Assembly (NCBI GenBank): GCA_002427975.1
Contig: DIZT01000042.1
Span: 3,974-24,631, forward strand
Direction of reading: 5' to 3'
Length of the DNA: 20,658 bases
Origin: Micrococcaceae bacterium UBA6021
GTDB lineage: Bacteria > Actinomycetota > Actinomycetes > Actinomycetales > Micrococcaceae
Shown piece after piece: positions 14,490-20,658 of this stretch (positions within the stretch are counted from its first letter, which is position 1; each line of letters begins with the position of its first letter). Both the position numbers and the translations under genes were made by a program. The notes beneath the pieces were generated by a model. It had not been told where the DNA came from and ran no database searches. It saw nothing but the letters and a program-made list of their open reading frames with translations.

Positions 14490-14888
14490 ATGACCGCAAA
14501 TTTCATCAGAGCTTTGGCCGTTAAATCCTTAGACATCCCGGACAGGAAGCGGTGTCCGGACAAAGCCGAGTTCGATCTGGTCACCGTTGACGACTACTCC
14601 GTTGCCCGGCTCATCCTCGCGCCCGGCTGGCGCTGGTCCGAGTCCGCCAAGCCCATGGAACTGACGGAGTTCTGCGAGCACAACCACCTCGGCTACTGCG
14701 TTTCCGGCAGTCTGGAGATTAAAACGTCCGACGGCGTGAGGTCCACCATCCATGCCCATGACACCTATGCGTTGCCTCCCGGGCACGATGAGTGGGTGGT
14801 TGGCTCCGAGCCGTTCGTCGCCATTGAATTCCTGGGGGCAGCGTCCTTCGGCCGGCCACGGAGCAGGGGCCTGCACGCGCTGATCTGA
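14490..14888 (+). CDS. Cupin-domain protein
   Basis: The 132-aa protein is a single small cupin barrel. Motif 1 is seen as CEHNHLGYCVSGSLEI (62-77) and motif 2 as PPGHDEWVVGSEP (96-108), with His64, His66 and His99 as candidate metal ligands. Cupins of this size can be enzymes, metal or small-ligand binders; the substrate cannot be told. ATG 14490 is preferred to GTG 14481, which would sit directly on the -10 element TAGGCT. The protein has no signal peptide. It converges with the kinase-like gene, with a short inverted repeat (GCCCGG 14904-14909, CCGGGC 14927-14932) between the stops as a possible weak terminator. Confidence 0.75.
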   Translation: MTANFIRALAVKSLDIPDRKRCPDKAEFDLVTVDDYSVARLILAPGWRWSESAKPMELTEFCEHNHLGYCVSGSLEIKTSDGVRSTIHAHDTYALPPGHDEWVVGSEPFVAIEFLGAASFGRPRSRGLHALI

Positions 14889-14932
14889 GCCGGAGCTGAT
14901 CCTGCCCGGAACCCTGACCCAACGGGCCGGGC

Positions 14933-15514
14933 CTAAACAGCCACGGCCGTTTCGGCGTTCACGATCCGCTTGAGCCTGCCCACAACCTCGGCCGGCAGGC
15001 AGTCCGCGTCGAGGAGGACAAAGCCCGCGTGTTCCGGCATGGAGCGGTAGGCGTCGCGCAGGGCCGCCAGGTCGGCCAGTGTCTCCGAATCGGTGCCGCG
15101 CGCCACGATGCGCTGGTGTGCCAACGCAGGCTCAACGTCCAGGTGCGCCACTGCGCCAGGTTCCGGCAGGGACGACATCAGCCAGGGGAGCAGACGGCCA
15201 CGCGGCAGGCCTTTGGCAGCGCGCAGGGCCAGCTGGCAATGGAGGTGCCGGTCCATCACCACCAGTCCGTCGAAGCGGCTGGCCCGGGCATGGGACACGA
15301 GCACGTTGGCCACGCGGAGGGTGGTCTCCACGGCGTCGGCCAGGGGGCGCGGCCAGCGGATGCCCAGCCGTTCACTCAGCACTGACATGCCCCGCCTGCC
15401 GGCGTGGTTGCTGAGCAGCAGGGCATTTTCGCCGTCGGCGCGGGCCGCAGCCACCAAGGCGCGGGCGGCCGTGGATTTTCCTGAGCCGTCGATTCCGGTT
15501 AAGACAATGAGCAC
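14933..15514 (-). CDS. Thymidylate-kinase-like P-loop protein
   Basis: The 193-aa product begins with a Walker A loop, LTGIDGSGKST (residues 5-15), of the thymidylate kinase type, and has MDRHLHCQLALR near the middle, the place of the DRY-type nucleotide-binding motif. A basic HQRIVARG segment resembles a lid. It should phosphorylate a nucleoside monophosphate or a related substrate. It differs enough from housekeeping dTMP kinases that the substrate is unsure. GTG 15514 is chosen because GGAAGGAGG lies just before it and the family starts with the P-loop strand; TTG 15532 would place the ribosome site inside the gene. It appears monocistronic. Confidence 0.75.
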   Translation of the reverse strand: MLIVLTGIDGSGKSTAARALVAAARADGENALLLSNHAGRRGMSVLSERLGIRWPRPLADAVETTLRVANVLVSHARASRFDGLVVMDRHLHCQLALRAAKGLPRGRLLPWLMSSLPEPGAVAHLDVEPALAHQRIVARGTDSETLADLAALRDAYRSMPEHAGFVLLDADCLPAEVVGRLKRIVNAETAVAV

Positions 15515-15634
15515 ATGGCCTCCTTCCGCCAAGGGTCTAACGGAAGGGACCGCGTGATCGTCCCGTCATGCGGCGGAGGTCACAATAAACCGGCGTCCGG
15601 GGGACTGAATGAGATCCACGCGCCAATCAGCCGA

Positions 15635-15660
15635 CGACGGCGGCCAGCCGGCCGCCGTCG
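15635..15660 (-). terminator. GC-rich hairpin after the small lipoprotein gene
   Basis: A perfect 11-bp stem (15635-15645 with 15650-15660, loop AGCC) lies 14 bases past the stop of the minus-strand lipoprotein gene. There is no T-run, which is common for hairpin terminators in very GC-rich genomes. Confidence 0.6.
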
Positions 15661-15673
15661 GGCGCTCACAGGG

Positions 15674-16012
15674 CTAGCTGCAGAACTTCTGGAACGCCGT
15701 GCTGGCGTCGGCGTACGCGGACTGCATTGCGGCGAGCTTGTCGGCGTCGGGGGTCTCCTTGGCGGCCTCGTCCGTGTACTCGATGATGGAGCCGAGAGCA
15801 GGCTTGAGGTCATCGGACGCCACAGCATGGATAGGCCGGATCTGGTTGGCAAGGCGGTTCAGCCCCGTCTTGCCGGCGCTGGTCGCGGGGTTCGACACCA
15901 CAGCCTTCACCCGGTCGCAGGTTTCGGTGGTGGAAAGTTTGGTGGGAGCGGTGCACGCCGAAGCGGAGAGCACGAGGCCGGCGGCGATCAGGGCGGTGGC
16001 GAGTTTCTTCAT
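15674..16012 (-). CDS. Small lipoprotein, helical
   Basis: The 112-aa precursor has Lys2 and Lys3, a hydrophobic stretch (5-16) and the sequence LSASAC with Cys20 as the likely lipidated residue; the -3 position is Ala rather than Leu, a weaker lipobox. The mature part is about 92 residues, mostly helix-forming and Ala-rich, with Cys32 and the penultimate Cys111 able to make a disulfide that closes a small helical bundle. The pattern (CDRVKAVV near the start, AFQKFCS at the end) is typical of small actinobacterial surface lipoproteins of unknown role. ATG 16012 follows GAGGG at close range. Confidence 0.75.
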   Translation of the reverse strand: MKKLATALIAAGLVLSASACTAPTKLSTTETCDRVKAVVSNPATSAGKTGLNRLANQIRPIHAVASDDLKPALGSIIEYTDEAAKETPDADKLAAMQSAYADASTAFQKFCS

Positions 16013-16120
16013 GGGTCCCTCAGTAGTTGATTGAGGTTTCGATTGTAAGCAGAGACCGCGGCAGCTTGCCGATCCGGGGGCGCCGGAGGGCCGAGTGTGA
16101 CCGGCGGAAAGACGGTCCTT

Positions 16121-16160
16121 GCCCGCACGAACGGTGCTGGGCAGGACCGCTCATGCGGGC
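16121..16160 (-). terminator. Hairpin after the 44-aa gene
   Basis: A 15-bp stem (16121-16135 with 16146-16160, two G-U wobbles, 10-base loop) starts 18 bases past the stop of the minus-strand microprotein gene. It has no T-run. It is placed to separate that gene from the downstream lipoprotein gene. Confidence 0.55.
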
Positions 16161-16177
16161 CCGGGCAACTGATCTGG

Positions 16178-16312
16178 CTAGTCTTCGTCTGTGTCGGCGC
16201 CTTCGGCGGGCTCCTGCGAGTGCACGCGGATGTCGGTGGGGTCCGCTGCCTCGTCACCTTCGGCCGGAGCCTCGCTGTGGATGCGCTGCGCCGCTACTGG
16301 CTTTTCCTTCAT
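16178..16312 (-). CDS. 44-aa acidic microprotein with internal repeat
   Basis: A 44-codon frame runs from ATG 16312 to TAG 16178-16180, with GGGAG eight bases before the ATG. The product is soluble, very acidic and low in hydrophobics, so probably disordered. It contains a duplicated 10-residue unit, RIHSEAPAEG (10-19) and RVHSQEPAEG (29-38), 19 residues apart. The two copies use different synonymous codons (Ser AGC/TCG, Pro CCG/CCC, Gly GGT/GGC), so similarity is kept at the protein level, which supports real translation. A hairpin follows the stop. It is divergent from the FMN reductase gene. No family function is known to me. Confidence 0.6.
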   Translation of the reverse strand: MKEKPVAAQRIHSEAPAEGDEAADPTDIRVHSQEPAEGADTDED

Positions 16313-16383
16313 GTCAACCGCTCCCGTGATGTGTGGAATGTGCCTCAATCATCATTCAGCCCCTCCCGGAACGGGGTGTCAAT

Positions 16384-16418
16384 AACCCCTGAAGACCTAT
16401 GGCTGTGGCGGGGGTTTT
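16384..16418 (+). promoter_or_regulatory. Terminator-like repeat in the leader of the FMN reductase gene
   Basis: AACCCC (16384-16389) is complementary to GGGGTT (16411-16416), and TTTT begins inside the right arm. The loop is long (21 bases), so the stem may be weak. It lies some 90 bases upstream of the reductase ATG and could act as an attenuator if transcription starts before it. A second hairpin, CAGCCGG/CCGGCTG (16469-16475 and 16481-16487), sits just before the ribosome site GGAAGGA. Confidence 0.3.
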
Positions 16419-16505
16419 GTGCTGGACTGGTGACGCATTGTGCCGCTTCATGCTGCAAAGCTCCAGGCCAGCCGGTTCAGCCGGCTGTTGGGAAGGAACA
16501 ATCTC

Positions 16506-17117
16506 ATGGCAACGTTTCAGATCGGATATTTCGGGGGGAGCCTGGCTACCGGCTCCATCAACCGCAAGCTCAGCCAGGCCCTCATTAAACTGGCGCCGGA
16601 GGATCTTGAATTCACCGAGATCCCCATCAAGGACCTGCCCCTCTACAGCTACGACTACGACGCCGATTTCCCGCCGGAAGGCAGGGCCCTCAAAGAGGCG
16701 ATCGAAGCCTCGGACGGCATCCTGTTTGTGTCACCGGAGTACAACCGCTCCATCCCGGGAGCACTCAAGAACGCCATCGACTGGGCATCGCGGCCCTGGG
16801 GCACCAATTCCTTCGCGCGCAAGCCAACTGGCATCATCGGTGCCTCGCCAGGCAGTATCGGCACGGCCGTGATGCAGTCCTCCATGCGGAGTGTGCTGAG
16901 CTTCCTGGACGCCCCCCAATTGAACGCCCCGGAGGTCTATTTTCAGTTCAAACCGGAGGTCTTCGGCGACGACGGCGAGGTCCGGGATGAGGGAACCGCC
17001 AAGTTCCTGCGGCACTACATGGAGGAATACGGCGCCTTCGTCCAGCGCGTACTTGCCGCCAACGCACCGGGACACATCGGCGACGTGGAGCCGGATCCGG
17101 ACAAGCTGTCCCGGTAA
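16506..17117 (+). CDS. NADPH-dependent FMN reductase family protein
   Basis: The 203-aa cytosolic flavoprotein has a flavodoxin-like fold. The phosphate loop of FMN is GSLATGSINRKL (11-22) and the family signature SPEYNRSIPGALKNAIDW spans 76-93; GASPGSIGT (112-120) is the third flavin-contacting stretch. Members reduce FMN, quinones, azo dyes or chromate with NADPH. The exact acceptor cannot be read from sequence; a role in quinone or metal detoxification is the usual inference. ATG 16506 is used, with GGAAGGA eight bases upstream; the frame opens earlier (16440) but without a site. It stands alone and converges with the orphan ATPase gene. Confidence 0.9.
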   Translation: MATFQIGYFGGSLATGSINRKLSQALIKLAPEDLEFTEIPIKDLPLYSYDYDADFPPEGRALKEAIEASDGILFVSPEYNRSIPGALKNAIDWASRPWGTNSFARKPTGIIGASPGSIGTAVMQSSMRSVLSFLDAPQLNAPEVYFQFKPEVFGDDGEVRDEGTAKFLRHYMEEYGAFVQRVLAANAPGHIGDVEPDPDKLSR

Positions 17118-17151
17118 GCCTGGTGTGGTAACCCTGCCGCGGTAAGGACAG

Positions 17152-17625
17152 TCAGTCCAGGGGCAGGGTTACCGTCACGGTGGTGCCCTGTCCCGGCGTT
17201 GAACGGACGTTAATGGTGCCGCCGGCCTCGTGGACGGCCACGGACATCAGCCGCAGCCCGTACCCGTGGTGCCTGCCGCTGAGGGCGAGCTGGCTGTCGA
17301 AGCCCGTGCCGTCGTCGGACACCACCAGGCGGACGCCATGCCCCACGGCGGCGAGTTGCACGGTGAGCTCGGAGGCGTCCGAGTATTTGAAGGCGTTGCT
17401 GAGTGCTTCGCGCGCCGATTGGTAGAGGAGGAGCGCGCAGTCCGCCGGGATCTCGATGCCCCAGTGCGGAGTATCCCAGCGGACTGCTGTTCCTTGCTGA
17501 CGGAGAGGCCCGGTCAACCGGTCAATGCAACCGGCCAGCCCCAAGGTGTGGAAGTCGAGCGGGTGGTGATCAGTGATCACTCCTCCCACCGCGACGACCT
17601 CGTCCAGAGCTGATTCGTTCCCCAT
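17152..17625 (-). CDS. Orphan histidine-kinase ATPase domain (NarL-partner type)
   Basis: The 157-aa protein is a GHKL ATPase of the kind found at the end of NarL-type sensor kinases. The N-box is SAREALSNAFKYSDAS (70-85), the D-box SDDGTGFD (103-110) and the G-box GYGLRLM (121-127). Residues 14-46 match only the end of a dimerisation domain (HPLDFHTLGLAG); the phospho-acceptor His helix, sensor and membrane parts are missing. No response regulator is nearby. ATG 17625 has AGGAAG before it, so translation is plausible; the open frame back to 17688 adds nothing recognisable. It may be a truncated sensor kinase or a stand-alone regulator that binds other proteins. Confidence 0.7.
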   Translation of the reverse strand: MGNESALDEVVAVGGVITDHHPLDFHTLGLAGCIDRLTGPLRQQGTAVRWDTPHWGIEIPADCALLLYQSAREALSNAFKYSDASELTVQLAAVGHGVRLVVSDDGTGFDSQLALSGRHHGYGLRLMSVAVHEAGGTINVRSTPGQGTTVTVTLPLD

Positions 17626-17670
17626 GAATCTTCCTGCTTCCCCGCCGTTTTCTGTGGTGATAAATCCAGC

Positions 17671-17994
17671 GTGGACCGCCAACTGCATGGGTTGCCAAGG
17701 GTTAGCTCAAGATCCGATCAATTCTCCGGCGGAAGCATTTCAAGCAAGCCCTGCAGGCCATGCAACGGCGGCGACGTTTCCAACCAGGACGGGTGCCGCA
17801 CCGAAGACGCTGTTGGATTGTTGGCCAAGGAGCTTGACGGGGTTGGTTCCCGTGCCTGTGACGGTCAGTTCATCATCAAGAACACGACGGCGGGAATCCT
17901 GACCGTGGCGCCGACGGCCGGGAACTTCACGCCGTTCGTGCCGCCGGGAACGGGTAACTGCCGCTACACGAACCTCGGCGCCGGGGCCTCCTAA
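17671..17994 (+). CDS. Doubtful ORF or remnant of a Cys-rich protein
   Basis: An open frame of 107 codons reaches TAA 17992-17994. Its second half (from about 17850) has the high third-position G/C of real genes and a composition rich in Thr, Gly, Pro and Val, with several cysteines. The first half is AT-richer and looks random. There is no clear ribosome site or signal peptide. A minus-strand frame over the same bases (17740-18063) is also partly protein-like, so neither is secure. I treat it as a possible C-terminal remnant. Confidence 0.25.
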   Translation: MDRQLHGLPRVSSRSDQFSGGSISSKPCRPCNGGDVSNQDGCRTEDAVGLLAKELDGVGSRACDGQFIIKNTTAGILTVAPTAGNFTPFVPPGTGNCRYTNLGAGAS

Positions 17995-18203
17995 GTGCAG
18001 CACGATGTCTGGCGGCATCTTAGGTGAGGTGGAGCGCCTGAAGTAAGGCTTCCTGACAGCCATGGCCGCTGGTCTGCGCTCTCCAGGATCTCGGACCGGC
18101 GGTCCGGGTCAGGGAATGTGATAGCCCCTTCGGGCCGTGGGCGGCCATACAGGGCCACGAACCGTCCAAACTTGGTCAGCCAACCGAAAAACATCCTCTT
18201 CAT
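17991..18203 (-). CDS. Possible 70-aa hypothetical protein
   Basis: The frame from ATG 18203 to TAG 17991-17993 encodes 70 residues. The first 50 have normal coding bias and a sensible composition: a basic, aromatic start (MKRMFFGWLTKFGRFV), then RPRPEGAITFPDPDRRSEI. The last 20 residues, with three Cys, lose the bias, so a frameshift or run-on is possible. There is no good ribosome site. The frame is divergent from the PucR gene, and its stop overlaps the stop of the plus-strand frame at 17992-17994. No family is recognised. Confidence 0.4.
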   Translation of the reverse strand: MKRMFFGWLTKFGRFVALYGRPRPEGAITFPDPDRRSEILESADQRPWLSGSLTSGAPPHLRCRQTSCCT

Positions 18204-18254
18204 TTGGGTTTCTGTCCATATTTCGGCGTAGCCTGCCTCGGTAGCATGGGGTGA

Positions 18255-18272
18255 CCGGACAGAGCCGTCCGG
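18255..18272 (+). promoter_or_regulatory. Inverted repeat upstream of the PucR gene
   Basis: CCGGAC (18255-18260) and GTCCGG (18267-18272) form a perfect 6-bp repeat with a 6-base spacer, 25 bases before ATG 18297 and just after a -10-like TAGCAT (18242-18247). It could be an operator for the regulator itself or a small mRNA hairpin. Confidence 0.35.
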
Positions 18273-18296
18273 CCAGATCGACGCAGAAGGAAGCCC

Positions 18297-19895
18297 ATGA
18301 CAGCGGTTACGGTGGACGATATCCTCTCGGATCTTCCCGTGGGTTTCGCCAGCCTGATCCTCCGGCCCGCCCCGGCCGGTTCTGCGATCGAACGGTTGCT
18401 GATAGTGGATGCGGATGACGAAACGTCCGACGGCGGCAGAGCCTTTGTCCTGCTGATCGGCGTCCGCGGCCGCTCGGCTTTGCCCGCGTTGCGGCGGCTC
18501 CTGAAGAACCCTCCGCCCGTGGTGGCCGTCAAGGGAAGACGTGAAGAGCTCGCCGAAGCCGAAGAACTGCTCCGCGATGCCGGCACGGGCCTTCTCCTGG
18601 TGGATCCGGGGGCTGACTGGGACCGGCTGCTGTCCATCGCTAAGGACCGCATCCAGCCGCCCAGCTACCAGAGCGAAGTGCTGACGCTGCTTGAAGAGGA
18701 CCTGTTTGCCATCGCACAGACCGCCGCCAGACTCACATCCAGCCACGTGCTCATCGAAGACGCTGCCAACAAGGTGCTGGCATACTCTACCGTTTCGAAC
18801 GACATCGACGAGCTGCGCAAGGCCTCCATCCTGGCCCGGCGCGGTCCGCGAAAATATGAGCTGCTGCTGAAGGACCTTGGAGCCTACCGTGAACTGCACA
18901 GGACCCGGCTGCCGGTGCGGGTACCCGCCCGGCCCCAGGACGGACTGAGGGAACGGGTGGCCATCACATTGTTCGCCGGGGACCGGATCATGGGCTACAT
19001 CTGGCTGCAGGAAACGGGGGCGGGCTTCGGTGCCGACGTTGATTACGTGCTCACCGGATCTGCCGCACGGGCCTCCGCCGAGCTGATCCGTTACCGCAAC
19101 CAGCAGTCCGTAACCATGCGCGAAGACCGCATTGTGCGGATCCTGTCTGGTCCGGCGGAAGCCGCGGCCAGTGCACACACCGAGAAGATCTCCGCTGATC
19201 GCCCGGCCGCCTTGATCCTGATAGGAATGTCCGAGGCCGAAGCGCAGGCCGATGACGCAGCACTGAAGCACGGCGAACTCGCCAACCTGGCGTCAATCCA
19301 CGCGGCCGCCTACAAGGCGTCCGCCGTCGTGGGCCAGTTCAAGGGCGACACTGCCGTGATTGTCCCTGGCCTGCAGTCCACCTCCGCGGAGCCCGGGCTG
19401 CGGAGCCTGGCCGAATCCATCGTGCGCGATGCCGGCAAGCACCTGGGCATCAGCCCGTTCGCCGCCGTCGGTCCGGTAGTACCCGACCTGCTGTCCCTGC
19501 ACTCAACCACCGGTATCACCGAGGCCCTGTTGAGTTGCGTAGGCACATCTCCGGACAGGGCCGTTGCCACTGTGGACGACTTCGAGGGCGAGATCCTCTT
19601 CCGCGAGGCGGCTCGGAATTTCACGTCGTCCCCATTCCGCCACCGCAGCCTTTCCGCGCTGCTGCGGCAGGACGGGGAGCTAGCGGAGACCCTGCACGCA
19701 TACTTCGAAGCTTCACTCGATGTCGCCGAGTGCGCCGCCAGGATGAGGCTGCACAAGAACACCGTCTATTACCGGATCAGCAAGGCATCCCGGGCAACTG
19801 GCCTGAACTTCGGCAACCCCCGGGACTCGCTGGTTGCCCTACTCCACATCCAGGAATGGGCCAGCACACAGAAAGAAGTATTGGGCAGGAAATGA
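18297..19895 (+). CDS. PucR-family transcriptional regulator
   Basis: This 532-aa regulator has the full PucR layout: an N-terminal PucR-type region (about 5-125), a central GGDEF-like/GAF-like part, and a C-terminal helix-turn-helix (about 462-511, LAETLHAYFEASLDV, then RLHKNTVYYRI) that binds DNA. Family members sense metabolites and often control purine, amino-acid or nitrogen catabolism, usually as activators of adjacent genes. ATG 18297 is backed by GAAGGA. The stop overlaps the glutaminase ATG by four bases (ATGA), so the two are translated together and the regulator probably acts on its own operon. The ligand is unknown; glutamine or glutamate is a natural guess. Confidence 0.9.
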   Translation: MTAVTVDDILSDLPVGFASLILRPAPAGSAIERLLIVDADDETSDGGRAFVLLIGVRGRSALPALRRLLKNPPPVVAVKGRREELAEAEELLRDAGTGLLLVDPGADWDRLLSIAKDRIQPPSYQSEVLTLLEEDLFAIAQTAARLTSSHVLIEDAANKVLAYSTVSNDIDELRKASILARRGPRKYELLLKDLGAYRELHRTRLPVRVPARPQDGLRERVAITLFAGDRIMGYIWLQETGAGFGADVDYVLTGSAARASAELIRYRNQQSVTMREDRIVRILSGPAEAAASAHTEKISADRPAALILIGMSEAEAQADDAALKHGELANLASIHAAAYKASAVVGQFKGDTAVIVPGLQSTSAEPGLRSLAESIVRDAGKHLGISPFAAVGPVVPDLLSLHSTTGITEALLSCVGTSPDRAVATVDDFEGEILFREAARNFTSSPFRHRSLSALLRQDGELAETLHAYFEASLDVAECAARMRLHKNTVYYRISKASRATGLNFGNPRDSLVALLHIQEWASTQKEVLGRK

Positions 19896-20658
19896 CCACA
19901 GCACTCAAAGCGCCGCCGTTGGACGCGATACTGGACGACATCGTCCGCAGCCACAGGCCACAGAGGGAAACGGGGTCCAGCCCGGCCAACATCCCCTTCC
20001 TGGCAACCGTCCCCTTTGACAGGTTCGGGATCGCCGTTGCCACAGCTTCCGGCCAAGTGTTCAGCTCCGGCGACGCCAACGTTCCGTTCTCCATCCAGAG
20101 CATCTCCAAGGTGTTCACCCTGGCAATGGCGCTCGCAGGCGATGATTCAGGGACGTTGTGGTCCCGCGTCCTGCGTGAACCCTCCGGCACGTCCTTCAAC
20201 TCGCTCGTCCAGCTCGAGGTGGAGCACGGCATCCCGCGGAACCCCTTTATCAACGCCGGCGCCCTGGTGGTCACCGACCACCTGATGGAAGAAACGTCCG
20301 ACGCCGCCACGCAGCTGTTGCGGTTCCTCACCGCCCAGGCGGGCAGCACCGGGCCCTTCATCGATGAGGCCGCCGCAGCGGGGGAGCTCGCCAGCAGCAG
20401 CCGCAACCTTGCCCTGGCGCACTTCCTGAAGGACTTCGGCAACCTGAAGCGGCCCGCGGAGTCAGTGGTGGAGAACTACGTCCGCCAATGCTCTATCAAC
20501 ATGACCTGCGTGGAGCTGGCAAAAGCCGGGCTCTTCCTCGCACGGGATGGCCAGGGAACGCTAGGAAGGGTCCTGTCCCGGAGCGATGCGAAGCGCGTCG
20601 GCTCCATCATGCTCACGTGCGGCATGTACGACGCCGCGGGCGAATTCGCCTACCGCGT
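19892..20658 (+). CDS. glsA: Glutaminase A, 5' part (runs off right edge)
   Basis: About 255 of some 310 residues are present. Glutaminase hydrolyses L-glutamine to glutamate and ammonia. The serine-dependent active site is visible as FSIQSISKVF (66-75), with Ser70 and Lys73 in an S-x-x-K pair as in the beta-lactamase-like fold. Other family blocks follow: VEHGIPRNPFINAGAL (110-124), VENYVRQCSINMTCVELA, and GMYDAAGEFAYR at the window edge. There is no signal peptide, so it should be cytosolic. ATG 19892 has GGCAGGA just before it and overlaps the end of the PucR gene, which suggests regulated glutamine use as a nitrogen or carbon source. Confidence 0.93.
   Translation, partial: MTTALKAPPLDAILDDIVRSHRPQRETGSSPANIPFLATVPFDRFGIAVATASGQVFSSGDANVPFSIQSISKVFTLAMALAGDDSGTLWSRVLREPSGTSFNSLVQLEVEHGIPRNPFINAGALVVTDHLMEETSDAATQLLRFLTAQAGSTGPFIDEAAAAGELASSSRNLALAHFLKDFGNLKRPAESVVENYVRQCSINMTCVELAKAGLFLARDGQGTLGRVLSRSDAKRVGSIMLTCGMYDAAGEFAYR

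Noticed and set aside
17991..19271. 426-codon minus-strand frame opposite the PucR gene
   Set aside because: Most of it is antisense to a well-supported regulator; only the last 70 codons, from 18203, were kept as a doubtful ORF.
1..20658. Search for tRNA, rRNA, CRISPR arrays and phage attachment sites
   Set aside because: No cloverleaf, ribosomal sequence, regularly spaced repeats or integrase gene was seen.

Overview
The window looks like chromosome of a high-GC Gram-positive soil actinobacterium of the Micrococcaceae, most likely Arthrobacter or a close relative such as Pseudarthrobacter. The basis is strong GC bias at third codon positions, actinobacterial marker genes (a DUF3073 protein next to purF-purM, a Septum_form-type protein, a CFP-30B-like double VOC protein), frequent GTG starts, ATGA-type gene overlaps and apparently leaderless promoters. 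The genus is an inference; no rRNA is present.

Bases 1 to about 3500 are a worn accessory stretch. It holds the start of a lipoprotein gene that leaves the window, small ORF scraps, a two-gene membrane cassette (DUF2231 plus a four-helix protein) whose first gene lost its 5' end where an IS982-family transposase remnant sits, a second lipoprotein, and the frameshifted C-terminal stub of a LysR regulator. Bases 3505-9000 are housekeeping: a Septum_form-like membrane protein, DUF3073, a VOC protein, then convergently purF-purM (IMP synthesis) and a small membrane protein.

Bases 9088-12907 hold the most interesting locus, a tightly overlapping minus-strand operon. In transcription order it encodes a response regulator fused to a PP2C/SpoIIE phosphatase, a membrane cellulose-synthase-like glycosyltransferase, a STAS anti-sigma antagonist and an RsbW-like ATPase/kinase. 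This is a complete partner-switching set built around a polysaccharide synthase that has no PilZ domain and carries a large insertion in its catalytic region. A promoter (ATGACA-N17-TACGGT) precedes it and a 61-nt hairpin follows it. The inference is that an environmental phosphorelay controls an exopolysaccharide through phosphatase/kinase switching.

Bases 13000-18200 are a string of single genes: a hypothetical 97-aa protein, a 39-aa membrane microprotein, a BCP-type peroxiredoxin, a leaderless cupin, a thymidylate-kinase-like P-loop protein, a small lipoprotein, a 44-aa acidic microprotein with an internal repeat, an NADPH-dependent FMN reductase, and an orphan histidine-kinase ATPase domain. 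Between 17626 and 18296 only doubtful ORFs are seen. The window ends with a PucR-family regulator translationally coupled to a glutaminase gene that runs off the right edge, which suggests control of glutamine breakdown. No tRNA, rRNA or CRISPR array was seen.
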